NCBI RefSeq assembly: GCF_000183385.1
Contig: NC_014760.1
Coordinates: 248,001 to 312,000 of the forward strand
Length of the DNA: 64,000 bases
Reading direction: 5' to 3'
DNA from: Mycoplasmopsis bovis PG45
Lineage (GTDB): Bacteria; Bacillota_I; Bacilli_A; Mycoplasmatales; Metamycoplasmataceae
The notes under the pieces were generated by a model. That model had not been told where the DNA came from, made no database searches, and was given only the letters and a program-made list of their open reading frames with translations. Numbering within the stretch: the stretch's first letter is position 1; every line of letters starts with the position of its first letter. Shown here piece after piece: positions 1 to 10,572 of the stretch. The position numbers and the translations under genes are program-made.

Positions 1-103
1 CAATAATAAGCTTTGCATTGTTTCTCCATTTATAACTACCAAAGTTTTATTAACTAAAAATGTTTTTTTGAACTTTGAGATATATATATAAATGAAGCAA
101 GAA

Positions 104-703
104 TTAAAAAAAGTGGGGGGATACCCACTTTCTTCTATCAGTTCCACAAATTTTTGCATTTAAATTTCTTAAAATTTCATCTTTGTTTTTTGCTATATAG
201 TCTAATGATCTATAAAATGAATTTTTTGAATAAGTGTCTATTTTTTCTTTTTTTGCTGTCATATAAGTGTTAAAAACACTTATTGGATTTTTAATTCTTT
301 GATAAATCAACTGTAAAACAACATCTTTTAATGTTGTCGATTTTGTGGGAGAACAATCGTTAAAAATATTGAAATAATCAAATAGTTTTTCAACTACTTC
401 GTAACCTTTAAACCTTTCTAAAACTTCTTTTTTGGTCTCTTTTTTCTCTTTAAAAATCTCATCTAATTTAGTTCTTGCTTGTTCTTTTGTTCAAGACAAT
501 GGAAAGTTTGCAATAATTGCTTTGATAATTGTTAGCGGATCATCGTGATATTGTTTTAATTCATGCAAATAACCATATCCTAATCTGTATACAAAACCTT
601 TGTTATCTGGTCTTGGAACTCCAATTGATAAGTATTCACCTTTTTTAACTCTTGCTATTGATGTTCTTCATTGTCTTTTTGCATCATTTTTCGACTTCTT
701 CAT
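104..703 (-). pseudogene. IS1634-type transposase, N-terminal remnant
   Basis: The frame opens MKKSKNDAKRQW at 703 and gives 199 residues with two TGA-encoded Trp. It looks like the N-terminal part of IS1634/IS4-type mycoplasma transposases (recognised by residue pattern, not by a search). Such proteins are usually around 500 residues or more, and the DDE catalytic part is absent here. The last dozen residues after LNAKICG look unrelated to the family, so the element was probably truncated. A hairpin AAGTGGG/CCCACTT (111-130) falls in the final codons. A second hairpin, CGAAAAC/GTTTTCG (776-794), lies upstream and may mark an old element end. It is probably inactive. Confidence 0.7.
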
Positions 704-832
704 GTTTTTATTATATCATATTTAAGCATAAAAGTATAATAAATTATATTTTTTTTATAAAAAAAATATAGATGCCGAAAACTGAGTGTTTTCGCGACTA
801 AGTGGGAAACGTAGGAAGTAATCAGAAATCAA

Positions 833-856
833 AAAAAGCAGGGTATCCTGCTTTTT
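833..856 (-). terminator. Intrinsic terminator of the nuclease gene
   Basis: A perfect 10-bp stem AAAAAGCAGG/CCTGCTTTTT with a GTAT loop sits just past the stop codon of the minus-strand nuclease lipoprotein gene. A/T runs on both sides mean it could work in both directions. Confidence 0.8.
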
Positions 857-877
857 GCTTATGTCTATTTTATAGAC

Positions 878-2107
878 TTATTCAAATAAAACTGTATATC
901 CTACTGGTGAGTGATCTGAAATACCACTTCTAATATATCCATAGTCGGATCTATATTTTTTTCTTGATGAGCTCTTAACATATTGCACTCAATCATTTAT
1001 CGAATTTATATTTTTATAAAGAAAACCATTATTAACAAAGTCATAAAGTTTAAAGATCTTAGGGTTGATGTATTTTAGCTTTGAGCGGTGAATTATCTTG
1101 TCATATGAATTAGCATATTTATCAATTGTATTGCTTAGTGATGTCTTATTTTCATTGTTTGGCTCAAAAACATTTTTATAAGCGCTATTCTTGCTTAGTC
1201 AGCTAAAGGCTTCATTATGGTTTCGCTCTTTAATATTAGTATCTCCAGCAAAAAATAAATCATCATTTTCGCCGTCTAGCTCATTAAAATAGTCAAAAAC
1301 GTATTGGAGATTGTGCGCCTCATTTAGCTCAGATGAGCCGGCACCATTGACAGCTACTTCTTTGTTACCTCTTTTCTTCCCGGGACTATCAAAATGGTCA
1401 ATAATGTATGTAAAATCATTATTTTTTAAACTGCTATCTAATATTTTGAATTTCATTGCATATGGTGGCCTAGAGTAGTGTTTAACACCACCACCAAAAG
1501 GAGTTTCCTTAAATTCAGGGTTTTCGTAAATTTTGCCAATAGATCCGTCGTTAAATTTAATAGGTTCTAATTTATTGGTTTTGTATAAAAAACCTGCAAA
1601 TTCACTATCTCTATGTTTTGTATAACTAGGATTTGATATGTATTTGTCAGAAACTCTGTATGCCCACCTATCATGAGACGAGATTTTTTCACTTTGTTCA
1701 TTCAAAAGTTTAATCAGTTCATCAAGATGATTATTATTGCTACCCTTTAATTCAACTAGCCCTACTAAGTCATATTTTTGGTTAAAAATTACAGATGCAA
1801 GCGCTTGGGTTTTAAAATATGCTTTATTAAGCGATGTATTTGAGTAATTTAGAACATTTCAAAAGCCAATATTTATGTTTTTAAAGTTGCCTGAGTGTTC
1901 TGTTGCATTGCTTCTGCCAGAATTAATTTGTGCTTCTTTTTTTTCCTTTGATGGCTTATTTACAGTGCTATCAGTTGAATTAGATTTAACAATTTTTTGG
2001 TTACTTTCTTTACTACTTCCTTTTTCAAAGCATGAAGTAGTAAAGCTTAATGAGCTAGATGAAATAACTAACCCTGCAGATGTATAGATTCATTTAAACT
2101 TTTTCAT
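878..2107 (-). CDS. mnuA: MnuA-like surface nuclease lipoprotein
   Basis: This 409-residue protein starts MKKFKWIYTSAG and has a hydrophobic signal ending in TTSC, a plausible lipobox. A Ser/Lys-rich linker (about residues 27-70) leads to an endonuclease/exonuclease/phosphatase domain. Visible family signatures are VGLVELKG (metal-binding Glu region), GDTNI and the terminal SDHSPVG. MnuA of Mycoplasma bovis is the known example: a membrane nuclease that degrades host DNA for nucleotide supply and resists extracellular traps. The product should be outside the cell, lipid-anchored. The gene is monocistronic with a strong downstream terminator. The symbol is given by family, not proven orthology. 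Confidence 0.85.
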
Positions 2108-2217
2108 TTCAAACTTATTATAATATGTTTGATTAACTTGCATAACTAGTGTAAATTTTGTGGAAATAAATCAAATTTCTTATAATTGAATTATTAATTT
2201 TTAGAAAGGCACACAAA

Positions 2218-3579
2218 ATGTCAAAATATTATTTAACAAATAGAGATGACAAAATGCTACTAGTAGCACAATATGAAGACTTGGACAAATGTGATAAATA
2301 CGCTTCACTAAGCCATCGTCATGGTGCTATTACCGAATTTCATAATGACAATATTGCTTATATATTTTTAGGAAGTAAGTTAGAAAATTATGACGATTTA
2401 GTTGAAATAATAGATAACAACATAATTGGCAGAAAAAGAGAATATCAAATTGATGTTAATTCTTTTGCTAAAAAAATATTTAGTACTGATGAGGTATTAA
2501 AGGCTTTCTATTCAAGAATTATATTTTATGAAGCTTCATTGTTTAATTTAAAAAAGTCAACTCCGGCTAAAAGTAATTACACATTTTTATTAGATGATGA
2601 TAAATATAAAGAATTAGCTAACAAATTCGAAATTATTGCAAATAACAGAAATAAGTGCAGAAACTTGCAAGTTATGCCCGAAAACTACTGTAATTCAGTT
2701 TCATTGGCAAATTTTATAGTTGATGATTTTGCTAATTTAAGCAATGTAAAAGTGACTGTTTTGGATAAAAGTAAAATAGAAGAATTGGGGATGAATTTGC
2801 TTTTATCAGTAAACAAAGGATCAACTCATGAAGCTAGAGTTGTTGTGTTAGAATACAATGGAAACCCTGATTCAGATGAAAAGATTGTATTTGTTGGTAA
2901 AGGAATTACATTTGATACTGGAGGTGTAAATACTAAGGGATATCATATGGAAGGAATGAAATATGATATGTCAGGCTCTGTTATTGTAGCATATGCATTA
3001 AAATCGTTAGCAGAGCTTAAAGTTAAGAAAAACGTAGCTGCAATTATGTGTATAACAGACAACAGAACAAATGGTGATGCTTCACTTCCGGAAAATGTTT
3101 ATAAATCAATGTCAGGCTTGTCTGTTGAAGTAACTGATACAGATGCTGAAGGAAGATTAGTATTAGCTGATGGATTATTTTATGGAACTAAAGTACTTAA
3201 TGCTACTTGCTTAGTGGATGTTGCAACACTAACAGGGGCAATTTTAAGCGCTTTAGGTAAAACATATTCAGGGGTTTGATCCACTGATGAAAGTAATTGA
3301 GCTACTTTTGAAAAAGCAGCAAAAATTGCTAAAGAAAAAGTTTGAAGAATGCCTTTACATGAAGATTTTCATGAACCAAATAAAGCAAGTATTGTGGCTG
3401 ATTTAAATAACTATAATAATGATGAATTATCTGATTCAAATACAGCAGCAATGTTTTTAAAACAATTTACTAATGATGTTCCATACATACATTGTGATGT
3501 TGCAGGAACTGCAGATTTAAAAGGCAAACCGCAAGGTGTTTTGGTTGACACATTGGTTGAATTTGTGATACAGAAATAG
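2218..3579 (+). CDS. pepA: Leucyl aminopeptidase (M17 family)
   Basis: This 453-residue cytosolic metallopeptidase releases N-terminal amino acids from peptides. The M17 hallmarks are visible: VGKGITFDTGG (metal and substrate Lys/Asp), YDMSG, and DTDAEGRL, the family signature with Asp and Glu ligands. Three TGA codons near 3278-3343 encode Trp between the catalytic half and the C-terminus. AGAAAGGCAC upstream of the ATG serves as the ribosome binding site. Mycoplasmas depend on such peptidases because they lack most amino-acid biosynthesis. Its terminator (3637-3659) was the target of the adjacent IS30 insertion. Confidence 0.93.
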
Positions 3580-3636
3580 CAAATTTTAACAAAACAACTT
3601 GTCTTATAAATCTGTTTTATAGAGAAATATACAAAA

Positions 3637-3659
3637 GACGAAGACTTAAAACCTTCGTC
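3637..3659 (+). repeat. Target-site duplication, left copy (pepA terminator hairpin)
   Basis: This 23-bp sequence is a hairpin, GACGAAG paired with CTTCGTC around a short loop. It recurs exactly at 5059-5081. The right copy is followed by TTTTTAG, so the undisturbed site would have been an ordinary intrinsic terminator after pepA. The two copies flank the IS30 element as a direct repeat. Confidence 0.85.
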
Positions 3660-3724
3660 CCATAAATGAAAGTTCAAGTGCAACATATGTGCTTGGCTTT
3701 TTTATTATAGCATTTTTGCATAAT

Positions 3725-3851
3725 ATGTGGCGTATGCCACATCTACCCCTTGTTTGAAATCAAGGGGCAGGGGGTTAAAAAAATCAGATGGAACATCTGC
3801 GTAAACCCTAAATAATGTTTTGTTATACCCCCTTATTTGTAATTAAGGGGG
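3725..3851. repeat. Cluster of four hairpins in the IS30 3' region
   Basis: Four palindromes stand close together between the left IS end and the transposase stop. They are ATGTGGC/GCCACAT (3725-3742), CCCCTTG/CAAGGGG (3746-3767), CAGATG/CATCTG (3785-3799) and CCCCCTT/AAGGGGG (3828-3851). The second and fourth resemble each other and are both followed by a G-rich AGGGGG motif. They may insulate the element from outside transcription. Confidence 0.6.
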
Positions 3852-3933
3852 TTAGGGGGATAAAATAACTAAATAAAATGCAAAAAATAACCATTCATTT
3901 TTTTATGAATGCAGTCAATTAAATTCACATGTT

Positions 3934-4950
3934 TTAATTTAAAACGACACCATAGTCATTAGCTAACTTAAATAGTTCAATTGGTTTTTGCCAATTCAAA
4001 ATTTTACGTGGCATTTCATTTATTTGATTTACAACATCATCCAGTTGAACTTGAGAGATAGAATTAAAATCAAAACCTTTATGAAACATTCTTCTAATCA
4101 TTCCGTTTCAATTTTCGTTTGTTCCCCTTTGAAATGAAGCATACGGTTCAGCTCTAAATATTTTAATATTTAGTCATTTTCCTAATAAACCCATTCTTTC
4201 GAATTCTATCCCGTTATCAATTGTTATAGATTTGACAATTAAATTATGATCCTGGATTATTTTTTTAAGCTTTGAAATTACCAAAAAAGCTGATTTTGAT
4301 TTAATTTTAACTGCAAACCCCATTCTGGTTTGCCTTTCAACAAGTGTTAATACATTATCATATCCATTCGATCTTTTGCCTATAATTAAGTCACTTTCTC
4401 AATGACCATATTCTTCTCTTAAATCAATATATTTTGGTCTTGCCCATATTGGATATACATAGTGAGAATCTCCAATTAATCTTGAGACAACTGATGCAGT
4501 TCTTTTTCCGCCTTTTTTATAAAAAATTCTCAATCTGTCTCTAGGTTTCAATTTTCATTTTCTTGTCTTAATCCAATTAAATATAGTCCTTATCGACGGA
4601 GACGCAATATTTGGAAAAGTTTGCTTAATGTATCGAGCTGTTGCAACAATTCCGTAAAATCTTTTATCGAATTTTTCTAAGAAAAATTTTTCAAATTCAG
4701 CATATTCAAAATTACTCGTAAATTTAAACAAGTATTTGTGCGAATGCCTATTTAATGCTTTCTGCTCTGCTATTTTACATTGATATGAACCGCTAAAAGC
4801 AGTGTTGCGTTTTAATTCGCGACTTACTGTGGATGGACTTCTGTTTAACTGTCTAGCTATAGATCTAATAGAATACCCAGATTTTATTTGAATTTCAATA
4901 AATGCACGTTCATCATATGTTAGATGATTATAATTTTTAGTATAATTCAT
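3934..4950 (-). CDS. IS30-family transposase
   Basis: This 338-residue transposase opens MNYTKNYNHLTYDERAFIE, with an N-terminal helix-turn-helix (SIRSIARQLNRSPSTVSREL) typical of IS30. The DDE triad is visible as GHWESDLIIG (Asp), SITIDNGIEF (Asp) and RGTNENWNGMIRRMF (Glu). The gene appears intact, so the element could be active. The ATG at 4950 is preferred. An in-frame TTG at 4971 would add seven residues. Confidence 0.92.
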
Positions 4951-5058
4951 ATGAAAGTTTCCTACTGCCAAGTGTGGAACTTTTTTTGTTTAAAAATTCA
5001 AGTGCTCCACAATTAAATTTTACCTTAATTGGTGTTGCACTTGAACTTACAATCAAGC

Positions 5059-5081
5059 GACGAAGACTTAAAACCTTCGTC
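5059..5081 (+). repeat. Target-site duplication, right copy
   Basis: Exact copy of the 23-bp hairpin at 3637-3659, here followed by the T-run that completes an intrinsic terminator. It marks the right edge of the IS30 insertion. It may still stop transcription towards the minus-strand membrane-protein gene that ends at 5105. Confidence 0.85.
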
Positions 5082-5104
5082 TTTTTAGAATTTTAATATA
5101 CGAC

Positions 5105-6001
5105 TTATTCATAACTGAAAAGAACTAAAAATGCAGATACAAAAGTTAATGCGGTTCTATTGTGTTTGTTAAGTTTTATTATGTATATAGCCTTGATAAT
5201 ATATGTTAATAGGAACATTAAAGGTGTAATTATGACAGGTGATGAGTATATAAACACTCAGCTAATTATTTTTAAATGCAAGCCTGCTATGTGCGTTAAT
5301 ACCAAAAACATAAAGCCTGAAATTCATATGATATACAATCATAAATAGTTAGCAGCATTGCCATTCACAACATAATTTTTTGGTTTTTTATGAAACACAA
5401 GAGGGATAACATTATCAATGATGATAATTTTAATTAATGCACTTATTGCAAATCCCAAATTAATTCCAAACGAAACTTGATCAGGATAAGCATCACTAAG
5501 ATTAGGATTATTGTAAATAAACTGCAAATTCATAAAGTCTAGAAATGCAATAACTATATATGTCAAGTATCAAAACATATCAACTCAAAATTGAACAATA
5601 AGCAATGACGATATTTGTTTGCCAGTGGCATTGGATTCTTTAATATGTTTAGCTAATGAGTTATCATTGCTTTTTTTCAATTCGTTCTCACTTAAAATTA
5701 GTTTTTTTAGTCCTGGAAGAACTATTAATAGATGAATAACAGAAAAGAAAACTATGAAGACAACTTTGACTGATGAGTATGCGTGCATACTTTCAATAAA
5801 TTCTGCTTTTATGTTTTTTGAATTAAACTCAAAATATTGAATGAAATTAATAGAATTTAATACTATATCAACTATAAAACAGCTTAATAAGAAAATTATT
5901 GGCAATAAAACAACAAAGATTAAAAAGTTTCTTTTTTTACTGCTTTTTAATTGAAACAAGGCTCAAAGACTTGATTGAGCTGATAAGGATAGATTATTCA
6001 T
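5105..6001 (-). CDS. Polytopic membrane protein, partner of the cysteine peptidase
   Basis: I do not recognise the family. The 298-residue product starts MNNLSLSAQSSLWALF. It shows about seven hydrophobic segments near residues 25-48, 75-95, 140-160, 175-200, 215-235, 245-275 and 285-298. A charged cytoplasmic-looking loop (about 96-125, rich in Lys, Asn and Ser) separates the second and third. Its ATG shares one base with the stop codon of the upstream peptidase gene (5'-TAATG-3'), so the two are probably translationally coupled. No ATP-binding motif is present. It could be a membrane anchor or export partner, but that is inference. Confidence 0.75.
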
Positions 6002-7305
6002 TATTGTATACCTCTCTCAAATTCCTCAACATCTATATTTTTATTGTTCATCATAAAATAACTTTTATCTGCTATGGTAGGTTTTTTGTTAATAGGGGAT
6101 AAAGCAATCAATGTTCAACTTCAGTACAATGAACTATCCATAATAACTTGTGAACGTCCCGGTCATCCAAAGTGAACCAATGTCTTGTTGCCGTTATCAA
6201 AATAGCCATAAACAACAACTGCATGTATATCCCGTTCCCCTTGACTATTCAAAGGTATTTTTCCCATTATTAAGCAAGGTTGGTCAGAATCTATCCATGC
6301 TCATGGCCTTATGGCACCAACAGTCCTATGGTGTACATATATTGGTGATTTTCTTCCATCATTTAATAGCCTTTCAACAGCACCTGATAAAACTCTTGCA
6401 GATGTTGCAAATCAATGGCTATTGTATTTTGCTCACAAGTCGTAAACTAACTTTTCATTAAAATCAGGTCCAGTAGGATAACTTCATTTGTCATTATTAG
6501 CTTTAGAATTAGATGGCTTAATCATATACCTTTCTTGTTGCTCTTTTGTGAGAGTATCTTGCGATAAAAACAATTGACTATACTGAATTAATATTGATGA
6601 TGCAATATAATGACAAAGGCCACGTTTCATTGGATCATCGTAATGAAAATTAATAGGTACAGTGTACCCAAAACCATCAAGCAAGGTTTTAAACCATCAT
6701 GAGTGCGAAACCTCTTTATCTGCTTTTATGATTTCTTTACTAAAATTTCTAAATTCAGGAACATATGACCCAAGCAACATTACTGAGTAATTTGATTTGT
6801 TGTTACTACTTGATATTTGAGTTTTAGAATTTATTAACTCTTTATCATTTAGTGTTTTCAGCACATTAACATCATTCTTCTTCAAGCTTACAAAAAGGGG
6901 GTTATTTTTTTTAAATTCAAAATCTTTATCAATCTCAAAAAATTCGCCAGTAAACAAATTGAAAGAGTACTTTTTATTTTTGGCTAATTTCTCAATTTTA
7001 CTTTCAGTAGCTTTTAAACTTAAAAGAAGTGAGGTGAAATTTTCTAATGAAAAAACCGCAGACCCAAATGGTAAGTATTCGACATACACCATTGGGTTTC
7101 CCATATCGTCAGTAAAGTACTTAATTTTTTTTACCTTAAAATCAACTTTTTTATTGTATTTAAACATTTCCAATTCCATATACTTCAAAATTTCTTTAAT
7201 ACTTAATTTTGAATATTCAGAAATTATGTTTTGTTCTTTAGGAGAAGCGAATAAGTCATTTATGTTGGCATTATATTGTGTGTTTGTATAATTTAAATCG
7301 CACAT
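6001..7305 (-). CDS. Putative papain-like cysteine peptidase (C10/C39-like)
   Basis: The 434-residue product has no clear signal peptide. The C-terminal half carries a papain-fold pattern: GLCHYIA (candidate nucleophile Cys, about residue 229), DIHAVVVYGY (candidate His) and LVHFGWPG after it, like HAxxxxGY...GW in streptopain-type (C10) and C39-like peptidases. The segment MVYVEYLPFGSAVF (about residues 70-85) recalls the Spi-type propeptide fold of C10 enzymes. Four TGA codons encode Trp. The ATG at 7305 follows a strong GGAAGGAGG; a GTG three bases upstream is less likely. It overlaps the downstream membrane-protein gene by one base. The substrate is unknown. Confidence 0.68.
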
Positions 7306-7525
7306 CACATCCTCCTTCCTTAATTTAATTATATTAAATTAGACGTTCGCACATTGTGTGCCGATTGAAATCAACACAAAAATACACATAAATTGCTTGA
7401 TTTATGAAAATTTTCACACAGAAAGTAAACTATTAATTAAAGCAATAATAATGATTAATACACAACACAAAACCTTAAAAAATATTTTGCATAACTTATT
7501 TTTAGTATAAAATTATATTGCTTAT

Positions 7526-7599
7526 GCAAATGTAGTTCAATGGTAGAACACCAGCTTGCCATGCTGGATACGGGGGTTCAATTCCCCTCATTTGCTCCA
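7526..7599 (+). tRNA. tRNA-Gly (anticodon GCC)
   Basis: A full cloverleaf can be drawn: acceptor GCAAATG/CATTTGC, anticodon stem CCAGC/GCTGG with loop TTGCCAT (anticodon GCC), T arm GGGGGTTCAATTCCCC and an encoded CCA at 7597-7599. It is preceded by an AT-rich promoter (TATAAA near 7507) and followed by its own terminator. Confidence 0.95.
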
Positions 7600-7617
7600 T
7601 ATATCATTTGGTACCAT

Positions 7618-7638
7618 AAATGCTGATAAACAGCATTT
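7618..7638 (+). terminator. Terminator of the tRNA-Gly gene
   Basis: Stem AAATGCTG/CAGCATTT with loop ATAAA, followed by a T-run on the plus strand. Confidence 0.8.
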
Positions 7639-7649
7639 TTATTTTTAAA

Positions 7650-7673
7650 AATGAGCCATTAATTTGGCTCATT
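7650..7673 (-). terminator. Terminator of pgk
   Basis: Perfect 8-bp stem AATGAGCC/GGCTCATT just past the pgk stop. On the minus strand it is followed by a T-run. Confidence 0.8.
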
Positions 7674-7684
7674 GTTAAACTTTG

Positions 7685-8869
7685 TTACTTATTTTCAATT
7701 GCACTAATGCCAGGAAGTTCTAAGCCTTGTAGGAATTCTAATGAAGCTCCACCACCTGTTGAAACGTGTGAGAATTTGTTTTCCATTCCTAATTTTTGCA
7801 CTGCAGCAACGCTGTCACCGCCACCTACAACTGAATAGCATGAATCTAATTTAGATATTGCTTTAGCTATTTCTAATGTACCTGTGCTGTAGTTTTTAAA
7901 CTCAGCAACACCCATTGGTCCATTTCACACAACAGTTTTAGCGCCCTCTAAAGCTTCTTTAAATAGTGATATTGATTTAGGACCAATATCTAGTCCCATT
8001 TGGTCTTCTGGAATGTTTAATTCGCAGTAAACAGGCTCGACATCAGCATATTCTTTTGCACACGCGTTGTCAACTGGAAGAATAACTTTTGTGCTGTATT
8101 TTTCTAAAAAGTCTTTAGCAAAGGGCAAGAAGTCATCTTCACAAATAGATGTGCCAATTGTGTAGCCTAATGCTTTTTTGAATGTATAAGCCATTCCACC
8201 ACCAATTATCATCTTATCAACTAGTGGGATTAAGTGTTCTAACACTTTAATTTTGTCACTAACTTTAGCGCCACCAATGATTGCAACATATGGGTGTGAT
8301 GGAGCAACAATAGCCTTTGTTAATGATTCAATTTCTTTTTGCATTAAGTAGCCAACTACAGAGTGTTCAATGTGTTTTGCAATACCAACATTAGAAGCAT
8401 GAGCTCTGTGTGCTGTTCCAAAAGCATCATTAACAAATATATCACCCAATGATGCTCAATACTTACCTAATTCAGGATTATTTTTGCTTTCAGCTTTTTC
8501 GTTAATATCTTCATAACGAGTATTTTGCATTAATATAACATCGCCATTATGCATATTGTTAATAGCGTTTTCTAATTCAATGCCTCTTGTAGAATCTACA
8601 AATAAAACAGGCTTATTCAACAAATTAGATAACTCTACAGAAACAGGAAAGAGATCGTTTTTAGCCATATCATCAGCACTTTTAATTCTGCCAAGGTGTG
8701 ACATTAAAATTAACTTTCCGCCTTCATTAATTATTTTTTTAATAGTAGGAATTGCAGCAACAATTCTTTTGTTAGATGTAATAACACCATTTTTGATTGG
8801 CACATTAAAGTCTGCTCTCATTAAGACCTTTTTACCCATAAATTTAACATCATCAATACTTTTTTTCAT
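7685..8869 (-). CDS. pgk: Phosphoglycerate kinase
   Basis: This 394-residue glycolytic enzyme transfers phosphate from 1,3-bisphosphoglycerate to ADP, a main ATP source in fermenting mycoplasmas, though species of this group vary in sugar use. Visible signatures are [11 protein letters not shown] near the N-terminus (substrate site), [19 protein letters not shown] and the C-terminal VGGGDSVAA and [10 protein letters not shown] (nucleotide site). Two TGA codons encode Trp. The length is normal for the family. AAAGGAC precedes the ATG. It is monocistronic with its own terminator. Confidence 0.96.
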
Positions 8870-9082
8870 ATTTGTCCTTTAATAACTAATGATCATTTTT
8901 ATAATTATAAATTTTATTTTTGAACTTTTATTACTATCTAACCAATATGCAACTATAAATGAAAATATAATGTAAAAAATTCCAAAAATTTTATTCAAGA
9001 GTATTATCCTGCATACATTATCAGTATCAGATAATATATAATATGTAGTATTAATAATATAAATTAAGGATTAATAATATCT

Positions 9083-10084
9083 ATGGACATAAATAAATAT
9101 ATTTCTGAATACTTTCATAAAACTAAGAAAATATTGGAAACTAAAAATCCAGATAACATAATCACATTGCAATTTTTCCAAAGAAGAGATAATGCAATGC
9201 TAGCTGGAATGGAAGAAGCTTTAGACTTTTTAGAAAAGCACACAGATACATCTAAATATAAAATTAGATATCTTAAAGATGGAACAATAATGAGCAAAAT
9301 GGAAGTAGCACTTGAATTAACTGGTCGCTACCAAGATTTTGGTATTTATGAAGGCATTATTGATGGCATTTTAACTAGAAGTACATCAATTGCAACTAAT
9401 GCATATGAATGTGTTAAAGCAGCCAATGGTAAGGAAATTATATTTATGGGCGATAGAGCTGATCATTACTTAATGCAAGTAATTGATGGCAAAGCTGTTT
9501 CAGTTGCAGGTGTAAGCGCTATGTCAACTGATGCTCAAAATGTTAATCCTTCTAGCTCATCATTTGGATCGGTACCGCACATTTTGATTCAAAATTTCGC
9601 TGGAAATACAGCAGAAGCAATGGCGGCTTATGCAAATGTGTGACCTGAAGATCAAATTATTTCATTAGTTGATTACCATAATAACGTAATTGAGCAATCA
9701 TTAGAATCTTTCAGAAAATTAGGCAATCGTCTTTATGGCGTAAGGATTGATACTTCTAAGAATATGAAGGATAAAATGTTCAACAACGAAGCTGATAACA
9801 AAGAGTATTATGGCGTAAATATTGAGATGATTAAAAGGCTTAGAGAAGCCTTAGATAATGCAGGCGGTAAGGACGTAAAAATCATTGTCTCTTCAGGTTT
9901 TAGTGCTGAAAAAATAAGAAAATTTGAAGAAGCAAATACACCTGTTGATTCATATGGTGTTGGTCAGGCAATGTTTAAGTTTGAGTGCTTTTTCTCGGCT
10001 GATGCAGTATTGTTAAATGGCAAAAATGAAGCTAAAGACGGCAGAATGTATCGTCCAAATAGTAAGTTGATTGACTATAACTAA
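9083..10084 (+). CDS. pncB: Nicotinate phosphoribosyltransferase family protein
   Basis: A 333-residue protein that fits the nicotinate phosphoribosyltransferase family, which joins nicotinate and PRPP to start NAD salvage. Visible patterns are FQRRDN, GSVPH, VDYHNNV, the PRPP-site-like IIVSSGF, and YGVGQAMFK. One TGA encodes Trp near residue 188. Mycoplasmas must salvage NAD precursors, which suits this role. The upstream region has TATATAAT-type promoter sequences near 9035. The ribosome binding site (AAGGATT) is modest. A terminator follows. Confidence 0.85.
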
Positions 10085-10096
10085 TTAAAAGCCTAT

Positions 10097-10128
10097 AAAA
10101 CAGCTATTTTGGTCAATATAGCTGTTTT
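10097..10128 (+). terminator. Terminator of the nicotinate phosphoribosyltransferase gene
   Basis: Stem AAAACAGCTAT/ATAGCTGTTTT (11 bp) with a T-rich tail, 12 bases past the stop codon. Confidence 0.85.
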
Positions 10129-10260
10129 AATTTTTTATTCATTTTACAGCAAAATGTCATTTTATTAAGGTTGGCGTTATTCTTATTATTATATATAATA
10201 TTAATATTAAGATATAAACACATTTTTTAGGAATTAATACTTAAGCACAGGAGATAATAT

Positions 10261-10500
10261 ATGGCTTACAAAAAACCTCAGATTTCTAATGAAATTGTTC
10301 GTTTTGTTGGTGAAATTTCAACGACAGCTGGTGGCTATAAAAAAGAGTTAAATCTTATTTCATGAAATGGTGGCGAAGCCAAATATGATATAAGAGACTG
10401 AAATAATGATCACTCACGTTCTAGCAAAGGAATTACTCTTACTTTGGAAGAGTTAAAAAATTTAAGAGATTTACTAACAACTGAATTGGCTGATAAATAA
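10261..10500 (+). CDS. YdbC-like small ssDNA-binding protein (PC4-like)
   Basis: A 79-residue protein split in appearance by two TGA (Trp) codons. The central ISWNGGEAKYDIRDW and following GITLTLEELKNLRDLL match the pattern of bacterial YdbC-type proteins, related to the PC4 coactivator fold, which bind single-stranded nucleic acid. AGGAGA lies upstream of the ATG. Function in mycoplasmas is not established; a role in transcription or replication is inference from the fold. Confidence 0.8.
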
Positions 10501-10572
10501 AACTATAAATAATTTTAGATTATCCTTCCTTGCTAAGGAATATTTTGTTTTTCTAATAAAACAAGGAGAATT

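Larger units (their letters stand above)
3660..5058 (-). mobile_element. IS30-family insertion sequence (IS1630-like), 1399 bp
   Basis: The element is bounded by a 23-bp direct repeat and carries terminal inverted repeats. AAGTTCAAGTGCAACA lies at 3670-3685 and its exact complement at 5033-5048, each 10 bp from the boundary. One transposase gene fills most of it. IS1630 of Mycoplasma fermentans is known to target and duplicate inverted repeats, giving long variable direct repeats, and this copy fits that behaviour. Exact ends could shift by a few bases. Confidence 0.85.
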
